Shown: piece by piece, positions 14,935-21,058 of the stretch
How positions within the stretch are numbered: the stretch's first letter is position 1
Layout of the letters: every line of letters begins with the position of its first letter
Assembly (NCBI GenBank): GCA_023435505.1
Contig: JAEYRR010000070.1
Location: 1-22,526 of the forward strand
DNA from: Bacillota bacterium
Lineage (GTDB): Bacteria; Bacillota; Clostridia; Lachnospirales; Lachnospiraceae
Reading direction: 5' to 3'
DNA length: 22,526 nucleotides
Program-made: the position numbers and the translations under genes
Notes under the pieces: generated by a model
The model's input: the letters and a program-made list of their open reading frames with translations, nothing else
Database searches by the model: none
Told to the model about the DNA's origin: nothing

Positions 14935-14958
14935 CCTTCCTCCCACTTCTTAGTAATA

Positions 14959-15016
14959 AAATAGGTAATATCTTACTTATATTGTGTAAGATATTACCTA
15001 TTTGCGTTTTTGTCAA
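14959..15016 (-). promoter_or_regulatory. MarR promoter with long palindromic operator
   Basis: Minus strand TTGACA (15016-15011), 17-base spacer, TATCTT (14993-14988). An 18-bp perfect inverted repeat, 14959-14976 with 14986-15003 around a 9-base centre, covers the -10, spacer and start region. The symmetric core is TAGGTAATATCTTAC. Its length and place suggest the MarR operator. As RNA from upstream, it could also end the aldo/keto reductase transcript. Confidence 0.7.
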
Positions 15017-15022
15017 GTTAAA

Positions 15023-15943
15023 TTATGGTAATTTATTACCTGCTGCCCGGTAACATTCATACCACTCTTCTCTGGTTAAAGTGATCTCTGCACCTTTGGC
15101 GATTCCTTCTACACGATTAACATTGGTGGTTCCCACTATCACCTGCATATTGGCAGGATGCCTTAAAATCCAGGCTGTGGCAATTCCATTGGTGGTGGTG
15201 TCATATTGTTTGGCCAGACGTTCTAACACCAAATTAAGCTGTCCAAAGTCCGGATTACCTAAGAAGGTTCCTTCAAAAACTCCATACTGAAACGGGCTAT
15301 AACACTGAACTCTTATATCGTGAAGTCTGCAATAATCAAGTACACCAGCATCCCTACTGATTCCATGACTGTCTGTGGTATTTACATAAGCCGGTGCATC
15401 TAACAGTAGAGTATGGGCTAGTGAGAACTGCAATTGATTGACTTCAATCGGTTGGTCCACATACTTCTTTAATAGTTCAATCTGACCAGGCGTATGGTTG
15501 CTGACGCCAAAATGCAGCACCTTACCTTCTTTATATAGATCATCAAAGACCTCTGCCACTTCCTCGGGATTCATTATAAGATCCGGTCTGTGCAACAGCA
15601 GATAGTCCAGATGATCCGTATTCATTTTCTTTAAAGAGTTCTCTACACTACTCCTGATATGCTCTTTGGAGAAATCATAGCAGGTAAAGGTTCCCGGACG
15701 GATTCCACATTTACTTTGTATCGTCAGTTTTTCGCGGATGCCTGGCATCTGGTTTAATGCCTCACCAAATATTTCCTCTGACTTACCACGTCCATAGATG
15801 TCTGCATGATCCCAGAAGTTTATCCCATACTCCAGTTCTATCTCAATCAGCTGACATACCTTGCTGACCTCCATATCGGCAATACGCATACATCCCTGGG
15901 CAATGGCAGGGACAGTAATCCCTTTAATAGATACATATTTCAT
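15023..15943 (-). CDS. Aldo/keto reductase
   Basis: A 306-residue TIM-barrel NAD(P)H-dependent oxidoreductase, family length. The catalytic tetrad is visible: D45 and Y50 in WDHADIYGRG, K78 in TIQSKCG, and H118 in YLLLHRPDL. The C-terminal cofactor region includes ATAWILRHPANMQVIVGTTN. It most resembles the YdhF-type group. The substrate, an aldehyde or ketone, is unknown. ATG at 15943 has AGGAGG eight bases upstream, partly overlapping the end of the acetyltransferase gene 12 bases away, so the two are cotranscribed. Confidence 0.94.
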   Translation of the reverse strand: MKYVSIKGITVPAIAQGCMRIADMEVSKVCQLIEIELEYGINFWDHADIYGRGKSEEIFGEALNQMPGIREKLTIQSKCGIRPGTFTCYDFSKEHIRSSVENSLKKMNTDHLDYLLLHRPDLIMNPEEVAEVFDDLYKEGKVLHFGVSNHTPGQIELLKKYVDQPIEVNQLQFSLAHTLLLDAPAYVNTTDSHGISRDAGVLDYCRLHDIRVQCYSPFQYGVFEGTFLGNPDFGQLNLVLERLAKQYDTTTNGIATAWILRHPANMQVIVGTTNVNRVEGIAKGAEITLTREEWYECYRAAGNKLP

Positions 15944-15955
15944 CTGCGTCTCCTC

Positions 15956-16441
15956 CTAATTATACTTAGCAACTTTACTTAAGGTTTCCCCAGTCAACCG
16001 ATATGTAGTCCATTCTTCCATTGGGACTGCACCCAGAGATTGATAAAAATCAATGCTTGGCTGATTCCAATTAAGACAAGACCACTCTAATCTTCCACAG
16101 CCTCTTTCCACCGTGATTCTGGCAAGCTCCTTAAGAATCGCTTTTCCACAGCCTTGTCCCCTATACTCTGGCTTCACATACAGATCCTCCAGATAGATGC
16201 CGGCTTTCCCTAAAAAGGTAGATAGGTTATGGAAATACAGAGCAAATCCCACTTCCTTGCCGTCTACCATAGCAAGGAGTACTTCTGCCTTCTCTTTTTC
16301 AAATAACCACTCTTTTAATAGCTCCTCTGTAGCAGTCACTTCTTCTGATAGATTTTCATACTCCGCCAGTTCTTTAATTAAACTTAAGATAAGGGCTATG
16401 TCCTGCTCTTTTCCCTTACGAAATTCTACATTCTTTCCCAT
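15956..16441 (-). CDS. GNAT family N-acetyltransferase (diamine acetyltransferase-like)
   Basis: A 161-residue acetyl-CoA-dependent acetyltransferase. The conserved core is GIYLEDLYVKPEYRG, then the pyrophosphate-binding loop R94-G-Q-G-C-G99, with CLNWNQPSIDFYQSLGA toward the C-terminus. The LEDLYV strand and the WN..SIDFY..LGA block resemble the spermidine/spermine (SSAT-like) branch, so polyamines or similar amines are possible substrates; this is inference. The SD AAGGAG lies 11 bases before the ATG and within a leader dyad (16452-16481). It heads a two-gene unit with the aldo/keto reductase. Confidence 0.92.
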   Translation of the reverse strand: MGKNVEFRKGKEQDIALILSLIKELAEYENLSEEVTATEELLKEWLFEKEKAEVLLAMVDGKEVGFALYFHNLSTFLGKAGIYLEDLYVKPEYRGQGCGKAILKELARITVERGCGRLEWSCLNWNQPSIDFYQSLGAVPMEEWTTYRLTGETLSKVAKYN

Positions 16442-16451
16442 TAAACTTCAC

Positions 16452-16495
16452 GCTCCTTAGACTCTATTGTGGTCTAGGAGCCTATACTATGTCAA
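16452..16495 (-). promoter_or_regulatory. Promoter and SD-containing dyad of the acetyltransferase unit
   Basis: Minus strand TTGACA (16495-16490) is followed 18 bases later by CACAAT, or alternatively a TTAATA-17-TAGTAT pair places the start earlier. A dyad follows: GCTCCTAGAC (16481-16472) pairs with GTCTAAGGAGC (16462-16452), with one bulged base. The right arm contains the gene's AAGGAG. The dyad is therefore either an operator or an RNA hairpin that hides the ribosome binding site. Confidence 0.42.
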
Positions 16496-16522
16496 GAGTC
16501 TATGAATATTAATCCATGGTTA

Positions 16523-16912
16523 CTATAGATACTCTTCTTTCAGTTTTTTTATTACGTCTAAATCTGCCGGTAACCATCTGACACTATCTATATTCTCTTT
16601 AGTTAGCCACCTAGCAGCTTCATGCTCCTTTAAAACCAATTCTCCGGTTATCACCTTGCAAAGATAGCAATACATAGTTAAATGAAAATCAGGATACTCA
16701 TACTCCACTACTTCCACTAATTCCTCAATCTGTACCGTAGTATCCAATTCTTCTTTAATCTCACGAAGGAGAGCCTCTTTAGGAGTCTCTCCTTCCTCTA
16801 TCTTTCCACCGGGAAATTCCCACCAGCCTTTAAAGCTTCCGTACCCTCTCTGGGTGGCAAATATCTGATTGGAGTACTTAATAATAGCTGCCGCTACTCT
16901 TATGGTTTTCAT
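16523..16912 (-). CDS. Nudix hydrolase, MutT-like
   Basis: A 129-residue pyrophosphohydrolase. The Nudix box is complete at residues 36-58 (GKIEEGETPKEALLREIKEEL), except that Asp replaces the usual Gly near its end. GWWEFPGG precedes it. ATQRGYGSFKGWWEF closely resembles the (8-oxo-)dGTP diphosphatase MutT group, which cleans oxidised nucleotides. The family is certain; the exact substrate is not. The ATG at 16912 has GAGG upstream, and the gene follows the metal ATPase gene by 27 bases, so it is probably the last gene of the metal-induced unit. This would link metal stress to nucleotide-pool protection (inference). Confidence 0.93.
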   Translation of the reverse strand: MKTIRVAAAIIKYSNQIFATQRGYGSFKGWWEFPGGKIEEGETPKEALLREIKEELDTTVQIEELVEVVEYEYPDFHLTMYCYLCKVITGELVLKEHEAARWLTKENIDSVRWLPADLDVIKKLKEEYL

Positions 16913-16939
16913 AGAGATTTCCTCATTACTTTCTACAAT

Positions 16940-18781
16940 TTATCTAATTTCTCTTAAACATCTCATGGAATTAAGAATTGCCAGTACAGCAACACCTACA
17001 TCTGCAAATACCGCCTCCCACATAGTGGAAAGACCTATAGCGGTCAGTGCCAGAACTCCAATCTTAATTATAAGGGCAAAGCAAATATTTTGTCTCACTA
17101 TTTTTAACGTTTTTTTAGAGATCTCCATAGCAGTAGAGATCTTAGATGGTTCATCTGTCATAATAACAATATCTGCTGCTTCTATCGCTGCATCTGAACC
17201 GAGGCCACCCATGGCAATTCCAATATCTGCTCTAGCTAACACTGGAGCATCGTTGATTCCATCTCCAACAAACGCTAATTTTCCTCTCTCAGATTTCTCA
17301 CTAAGTAACTCCTCTAACCGGTCCACCTTATCTCCCGGCAAAAGTTCGGTATACACCTTATCAAGATTTAGAGATGCAGCCACCTTCTCCCCTACTGCTT
17401 TACTGTCTCCAGTCAACATGATAGTCTGTTTGATACCTGCCTTTTTCAGATTACGAATGGCCAGGGCAGAGTCTTCTTTTACCTGGTCCGCAATGACAAT
17501 ACAACCTGCATAGCTACCCTCAATGGCAACGTAAACTACTGTTCCTACGAGATTCTCTTCTGGTATCCTGATGTTAAGTTTCTTCATCAGTTTCCCATTA
17601 CCAGCATAAACCACTTTGCCTTTTACCGTAGCGCGGACTCCATGACCAGAGATCTCCTCTACCTCAGAAACCAGGTCCTTAACAATCTCCCTTCCATACG
17701 CACGTTTTAGGGATAGAGAAATAGGATGATTGGAATAGCTTTCTGCATATGCAGTATATTCTAATAACTCCTCTTTAGATCCATTAACAGAGTGAATCTC
17801 CTGTACTTCAAAGACTCCCTTTGTCAGGGTTCCGGTCTTGTCAAATACAACCATCTCCGTCTCAGCCAGTACCTCTAGATAATTGCTTCCCTTGACTAAT
17901 ACACCAGCCTTCGAAGCTCCTCCAATACCTCCAAAGAAGCCAAGAGGTACTGAGATTACCAGAGCACATGGGCAAGATACCACTAAGAAGGTAAGAGCCC
18001 GATATACCCAGTCAAGAAAAACTGCTCCAGGAATAATAAGGGGAGGGATTAGTGCCAGGACTAATGCACTGAAAGTTACAATCGGAGTATATACAGCCGC
18101 AAATTTGGTGATAAAATTCTCTGATTTAGACTTTTTACTGCTGGCATTCTCCACTAGATCCAGTATCTTACTGACGGTGGATTCTCCAAATTCCTTTGTG
18201 ACTTCAATCGTCAGTACCCCATTTACATTGACACATCCACTTAAGGCTGCATCGCCCGGATTTACCTCTCTTGGAACTGATTCTCCGGTGAGTGCAGAGG
18301 TATCTAATAAAGAAGTGCCTTCGATTATTGTCCCGTCTAAAGGAATCCTCTCGCCAGCAGAGACAATTATGATATCTCCAATCTGTACTTCCTCTGGATC
18401 TACCTTCTCTGTCGTTTTATCTTTCTTTAAATTGGCATAATCCGGACGGATATCCATAAGGGCAGAAATCGATTTTCTGGACTTTGAGACTGCATAACTC
18501 TGAAACAGTTCTCCCACCTGATAAAACAGCATGACTGCAACCGCTTCAGGAAACTCTCCAATAATGAAAGCCCCGATTGTTGCAATACTCATCAGGAAGT
18601 TTTCATCAAATACTTTACCTCGAATTATATGACGGCAGGCTTTCCATACCACGTCCCCGCCTACAATAAGATAAGCGATGATAAAGAGGCCTGGAGTCAG
18701 CCACTTGATGTCTACGTTAAGAAGCAGGGCTACCACATATAAGACCGCACTAACAATGATTTTAATCAGTCGTTTTCTCAT
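16940..18781 (-). CDS. Heavy-metal translocating P1B-type ATPase (Zn/Cd/Pb type)
   Basis: A 613-residue membrane pump that exports soft divalent metals using ATP. Seen: N-terminal membrane helices and an actuator motif TGES (about 164). The ion-binding motif is C270-P-C272 in the membrane. The phosphorylation site is D314 in DKTGTLTKG, the HP locus is SNHPIS, and the hinge is GDGINDAP (about 504). The N-terminal heavy-metal-binding domain usual in CadA/ZntA is absent and is instead encoded as a separate gene 15 bases upstream. ATG at 18781 has GGAGG eight bases upstream. CPC, with a CadC-like sensor in divergent orientation, points to Zn/Cd/Pb rather than Cu, which is inference from context. 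Confidence 0.95.
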   Translation of the reverse strand: MRKRLIKIIVSAVLYVVALLLNVDIKWLTPGLFIIAYLIVGGDVVWKACRHIIRGKVFDENFLMSIATIGAFIIGEFPEAVAVMLFYQVGELFQSYAVSKSRKSISALMDIRPDYANLKKDKTTEKVDPEEVQIGDIIIVSAGERIPLDGTIIEGTSLLDTSALTGESVPREVNPGDAALSGCVNVNGVLTIEVTKEFGESTVSKILDLVENASSKKSKSENFITKFAAVYTPIVTFSALVLALIPPLIIPGAVFLDWVYRALTFLVVSCPCALVISVPLGFFGGIGGASKAGVLVKGSNYLEVLAETEMVVFDKTGTLTKGVFEVQEIHSVNGSKEELLEYTAYAESYSNHPISLSLKRAYGREIVKDLVSEVEEISGHGVRATVKGKVVYAGNGKLMKKLNIRIPEENLVGTVVYVAIEGSYAGCIVIADQVKEDSALAIRNLKKAGIKQTIMLTGDSKAVGEKVAASLNLDKVYTELLPGDKVDRLEELLSEKSERGKLAFVGDGINDAPVLARADIGIAMGGLGSDAAIEAADIVIMTDEPSKISTAMEISKKTLKIVRQNICFALIIKIGVLALTAIGLSTMWEAVFADVGVAVLAILNSMRCLREIR

Positions 18782-18796
18782 ACCTATATCCTCCGC

Positions 18797-19015
18797 TTAT
18801 TTTACCTTTACATCAGGTTCAACCTTTCTCATGGTTTTTTGCACCTTTTTCATAATACTATCGGTATCTGCTCCCTCTTCAAAATCAATCACCATCTTCA
18901 GTGACATAAAGTTTATGGATGCCTCATTGATACCATCTAATTGACATAACGCCTTCTCCATCTTTGCAGCACAGCTGGCACAGTCTAAATCCTCTAACCG
19001 AAATGTCTTCTTCAT
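18797..19015 (-). CDS. Heavy-metal-associated (HMA) domain protein
   Basis: A 72-residue single HMA domain with the ferredoxin-like pattern. The metal-binding loop is LDCASCAAK (C12 and C15), followed by EKALCQLDGINEASINF. Such proteins bind a soft metal between the two cysteines and pass it to a partner P-type ATPase. The aspartate before the first Cys is the DCxxC form often seen with Zn/Cd pumps. AGGAGG precedes the ATG. It is the first gene after the operator-controlled promoter and lies next to an ATPase lacking its own HMA domain, so it probably acts as the split-off N-terminal domain or chaperone of that pump. Confidence 0.93.
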   Translation of the reverse strand: MKKTFRLEDLDCASCAAKMEKALCQLDGINEASINFMSLKMVIDFEEGADTDSIMKKVQKTMRKVEPDVKVK

Positions 19016-19044
19016 AATATTCTCCTCCTAGTAGATATCTATAA

Positions 19045-19102
19045 TTGAATAAATGTTCAACTGTTTGATTGTATTATAGTTGAACACATACTCAACTGTC
19101 AA
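19045..19102 (-). promoter_or_regulatory. Metal-regulated promoter of the HMA/ATPase unit
   Basis: Minus strand TTGACA (19102-19097), 18-base spacer, TATAAT (19078-19073), both perfect. The spacer is itself a dyad: GTTGA (19079-19083)-N8-TCAAC (19092-19096). A further dyad TTGAA-N6-TTCAA (19045-19060) lies just past the expected start. These fit ArsR/SmtB-family operators, so the regulator would block polymerase binding. Confidence 0.82.
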
Positions 19103-19171
19103 TGCCTTTACTGAAAATAATTATCACATAATATAATTATAATATGCAGGTAGCCATGATCTATCTCCTCC

Positions 19172-19201
19172 TTGACAGTTGAATCACAATTCAACTATAA
19201 T
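19172..19201 (+). promoter_or_regulatory. Metal-regulated promoter of the ArsR/CadC-like gene
   Basis: TTGACA (19172-19177), 18-base spacer, TATAAT (19196-19201). The whole spacer is a perfect dyad GTTGAAT-CACA-ATTCAAC (19178-19195). It has the same design as the divergent minus-strand promoter. It implies autorepression by the encoded regulator. Confidence 0.85.
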
Positions 19202-19245
19202 AGAGAGTAATAGGTAATATTATTATGTCAGGAGATGGAGAAATC

Positions 19246-19611
19246 ATGGGAAAATCAGAAGATGCCAATTGCAGCTGTAACATTATACATGAGGATGTTG
19301 TAAATGAGGTATTAGGCAAGATGCCGGAAAAGGCCATCTTTCAAAAGTCCTCAGATTACTTCAAGGTGTTGGGTGATGAAACCAGAACGAAGATTATCTG
19401 GGCTTTAGATCAACACGAAATGTGTGTATGTGATATAGCGACTGTCCTTGGTATGACTAAATCAGCCATATCCCATCAGCTTTCCACCTTAAAGAAAGCA
19501 AACTTGGTGAAAAACCGTAGAGATGGCAAAGTAGTCTACTACTCACTTGCAGATGACCATGTAAAATTAATGTTAGAATCCAGCATTGAACACACCACCC
19601 ATGAAGATTAA
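19246..19611 (+). CDS. ArsR/SmtB family metal-sensing repressor (CadC-like)
   Basis: A 121-residue winged-helix repressor, the only plus-strand gene. The helix-turn-helix is ATVLGMTKSAISHQLSTLKKA, followed by a wing NRRDGKVVYYSL. Two metal sites can be read. The alpha-3N type has C9 and C11 near the N-terminus plus C60-V-C62-D (the ELCVCD-like box). The alpha-5 type has D103-x-H105, ten residues, H116-x-x-H119. Having both is like staphylococcal CadC, which senses Cd/Pb/Zn. The start at 19246 is chosen because GGAG lies 5 bases upstream. An upstream in-frame ATG at 19225 has no SD. It diverges from the HMA/ATPase genes and both promoters have matching operators. Confidence 0.94.
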   Translation: MGKSEDANCSCNIIHEDVVNEVLGKMPEKAIFQKSSDYFKVLGDETRTKIIWALDQHEMCVCDIATVLGMTKSAISHQLSTLKKANLVKNRRDGKVVYYSLADDHVKLMLESSIEHTTHED

Positions 19612-19647
19612 GCATGAGATTTCAAGATATCTCCTTATTACTTAATC
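19606..19647. terminator. Weak convergent stem-loop between the metal sensor gene and nagB
   Basis: GATTAAG (19606-19612) can pair with CTTAATC (19641-19647), and GAGAT (19616-19620) with ATCTC (19629-19633). The outer arms lie in the ends of the two convergent genes, whose stops are only 27 bases apart. No T-run follows, so termination here is a guess from position. Confidence 0.25.
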
Positions 19648-20366
19648 AGACTTAAGGCTGCCTCATCTGCCACAACTATTACATTATTGTGCATCTGCAG
19701 GATGGAAGCCGGTACATTGGAGGTTACTGCTCCATAAAGGGAATCCCTTAAAATCTTAGCCTTATCCTCACCACTGACAATCAATAATATCTTCTTTGCC
19801 TGCATGATGCTCTTAATACCCATGGTATATGCCTGTCTTGGCACATCCTCTATAGAGTCAAAGAAACGTTGGTTGGCTGCAATGGTACTTTCCGTCAGGT
19901 TAATACAATGAGTCATCTTCTCAAAAAATTCTCCGGGTTCATTAAATCCGATGTGACCATTGTGTCCAAGACCTAAAAGTTGCATATCAATGCCACCTAC
20001 TGTCTCAATGATGTGATTGTAACGACTACACTCCTTCTCAACATCCTTCTCCATACCATTTGGAATATGGGTCCTATTTAGATCAATATTGATCTCTTTA
20101 AAGAGATTCTCATACATAAAATGATAATAGCTTTGCTCATGCTCTTTTGGAAGTCCTTTGTACTCATCCAGATTTACTGTAGTTACGTCAGAAAAATCCA
20201 AATCTCCGTTTTTGTAACACTCAATTAACTGCTTATATACTCCGATTGGAGTGGACCCGGTAGCCAATCCCAGTACACAGTGAGGTTTCATAATCACCTG
20301 GGCGGACATAATATTGGCAGCTTTTCTACTCATATCTGTATAATCTTTTGCTCTATATATCTTCAC
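19638..20366 (-). CDS. nagB: Glucosamine-6-phosphate deaminase
   Basis: A 242-residue cytosolic enzyme that converts glucosamine 6-phosphate to fructose 6-phosphate and ammonia, feeding amino sugars into glycolysis. Seen: the phosphate loop LGLATGSTP (32-40) and catalytic D67-E-Y in VNLDEYKG. LGLGHNGHIGFNEPG carries the catalytic His138 and Glu143. The start is GTG at 20366, with AAAGGAG eight bases upstream. It gives the length usual for Firmicute NagB. Longer in-frame readings upstream lack an SD and a family match. No nagA is adjacent. A terminator (20473-20502), a promoter-like sequence (20512-20540) and a dyad (20551-20571) lie upstream. Confidence 0.96.
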   Translation of the reverse strand: MKIYRAKDYTDMSRKAANIMSAQVIMKPHCVLGLATGSTPIGVYKQLIECYKNGDLDFSDVTTVNLDEYKGLPKEHEQSYYHFMYENLFKEINIDLNRTHIPNGMEKDVEKECSRYNHIIETVGGIDMQLLGLGHNGHIGFNEPGEFFEKMTHCINLTESTIAANQRFFDSIEDVPRQAYTMGIKSIMQAKKILLIVSGEDKAKILRDSLYGAVTSNVPASILQMHNNVIVVADEAALSLIK

Positions 20367-20472
20367 TAATAAGTCTCCTTTTACGAGTGTATCTACATGA
20401 CCACTTACAACCCTCAATTGCTATTATCTCTTAGTAGACCTCCATTCATTCTCTTAAATTTTTAATCCATAT

Positions 20473-20502
20473 AAAAAAGGCTGCATGCCTATGGCTACAG
20501 CC
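20473..20502 (-). terminator. Rho-independent terminator between the orphan BlaI gene and nagB
   Basis: On the minus strand GGCTG (20502-20498) pairs with CAGCC (20483-20479), with an inner GCC-ATA-GGC helix, followed by TTTTTT (20478-20473). It stops transcription about 100 bases past the BlaI-like gene. If the promoter-like sequence at 20512-20540 is real, it would instead act as a leader terminator of nagB. Confidence 0.8.
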
Positions 20503-20511
20503 CCTCTACTA

Positions 20512-20540
20512 TTTATAACCTACCCCTTTCACTCAATCAA
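20512..20540 (-). promoter_or_regulatory. Promoter-like sequence directly before a terminator
   Basis: Minus strand TTGATT (20540-20535), 17-base spacer, TATAAA (20517-20512), 4/6 and 5/6 of consensus. The predicted start near 20505 is at the foot of the terminator stem, so the product would be a very short RNA or an attenuated nagB leader. Confidence 0.3.
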
Positions 20541-20550
20541 ATAGGGTCTC

Positions 20551-20571
20551 ATAGACCATATAATGGTCTAT
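20551..20571. promoter_or_regulatory. 9-bp perfect dyad, possible repressor operator
   Basis: ATAGACCAT-ATA-ATGGTCTAT, in the 188-base gap between the orphan BlaI stop and the nagB terminator region, 10 bases upstream of the promoter-like -35. Its GGTCTAT/ATAGACC elements also occur in the operator at 9303-9321, but in the opposite arrangement. They also recall TGGTCTA half-sites of NagR/DasR-type amino-sugar regulators. Confidence 0.42.
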
Positions 20572-20604
20572 ATAATCTCCATACTGAGATGTCCAAGCAA
20601 AGTA

Positions 20605-20961
20605 TCACCTCTTCTCAATCATATTCTTCAGCTCCTCAATGTCAGAATCAGATAAAGTGTCATCTTCCAGTAAAGCTGAAAATAGAGCTTTTTTTGATCC
20701 CCCAAAGAGTTTGTTTATCAGCCCTTCGGTTTCGGTTTTACAAACGTCCTCTTTTGAAATCAAGGAAGTACAGATAAAGCCAGGATCAGTGCGGCTGACA
20801 TATCCCTTTGCCTCAAGCTTTTTTATTACGGTATAGGTCGTATTCTTATTCCACCCGATCTCCTGGGTAGCTATGGTGCTTAGTTCCTTTGCACTAACTG
20901 GTTCTCTCTCCCAAATCATTTCCATTACTTTAATTTCGCTATCAAATATTTTTTGTTTCAT
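20605..20961 (-). CDS. Orphan BlaI/MecI/CopY family repressor
   Basis: A 118-residue winged-helix repressor. The N-terminal core is FDSEIKVMEMIWEREPVSAKEL, and the recognition segment is NKNTTYTVIKKLEAKGYV, matching BlaI. The C-terminal dimer region carries LISKEDVCKTETEGLINKLFGG. The start is ATG at 20961, because GGAGG lies five bases upstream. An in-frame ATG at 20991 lies within the operator region and is rejected. Unlike the pair at 7083-9287, no M56 protease gene adjoins it. It may therefore be controlled by the other locus, by copper (CopY-like) or by a distant protease; a CopY-type metal motif (CxC...CxC) is not seen. A dense set of dyads covers its promoter. Confidence 0.9.
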   Translation of the reverse strand: MKQKIFDSEIKVMEMIWEREPVSAKELSTIATQEIGWNKNTTYTVIKKLEAKGYVSRTDPGFICTSLISKEDVCKTETEGLINKLFGGSKKALFSALLEDDTLSDSDIEELKNMIEKR

Positions 20962-20965
20962 AAAA

Positions 20966-21034
20966 ACCTCCAGACTGTTGCAATAGCACACTATTACTAT
21001 AGTTTATACTATCACGATAGTCTGGAGGTGTCAA
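20966..21034 (-). promoter_or_regulatory. Promoter and dyad cluster of the orphan BlaI gene
   Basis: Minus strand TTGACA (21034-21029), 17-base spacer, TAGTAT (21011-21006). Dyads: ACTATC-N2-GATAGT (21008-21021, across the -10 and spacer), ACTATAGT (20996-21003, at the start), and AATAG-N4-CTATT (20982-20995). An 11-bp inverted repeat ACCTCCAGACT (20966-20976) with AGTCTGGAGGT (21019-21029) encloses the cluster and includes the SD of the gene. Confidence 0.68.
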
Positions 21035-21058
21035 TTAAATTAAAATTATCTCTAATCC

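Noticed and set aside
16869..17513. 214-codon open frame on the plus strand
   Set aside because: Antisense to the conserved P-loop and hinge region of the metal ATPase; no SD or recognisable motif.
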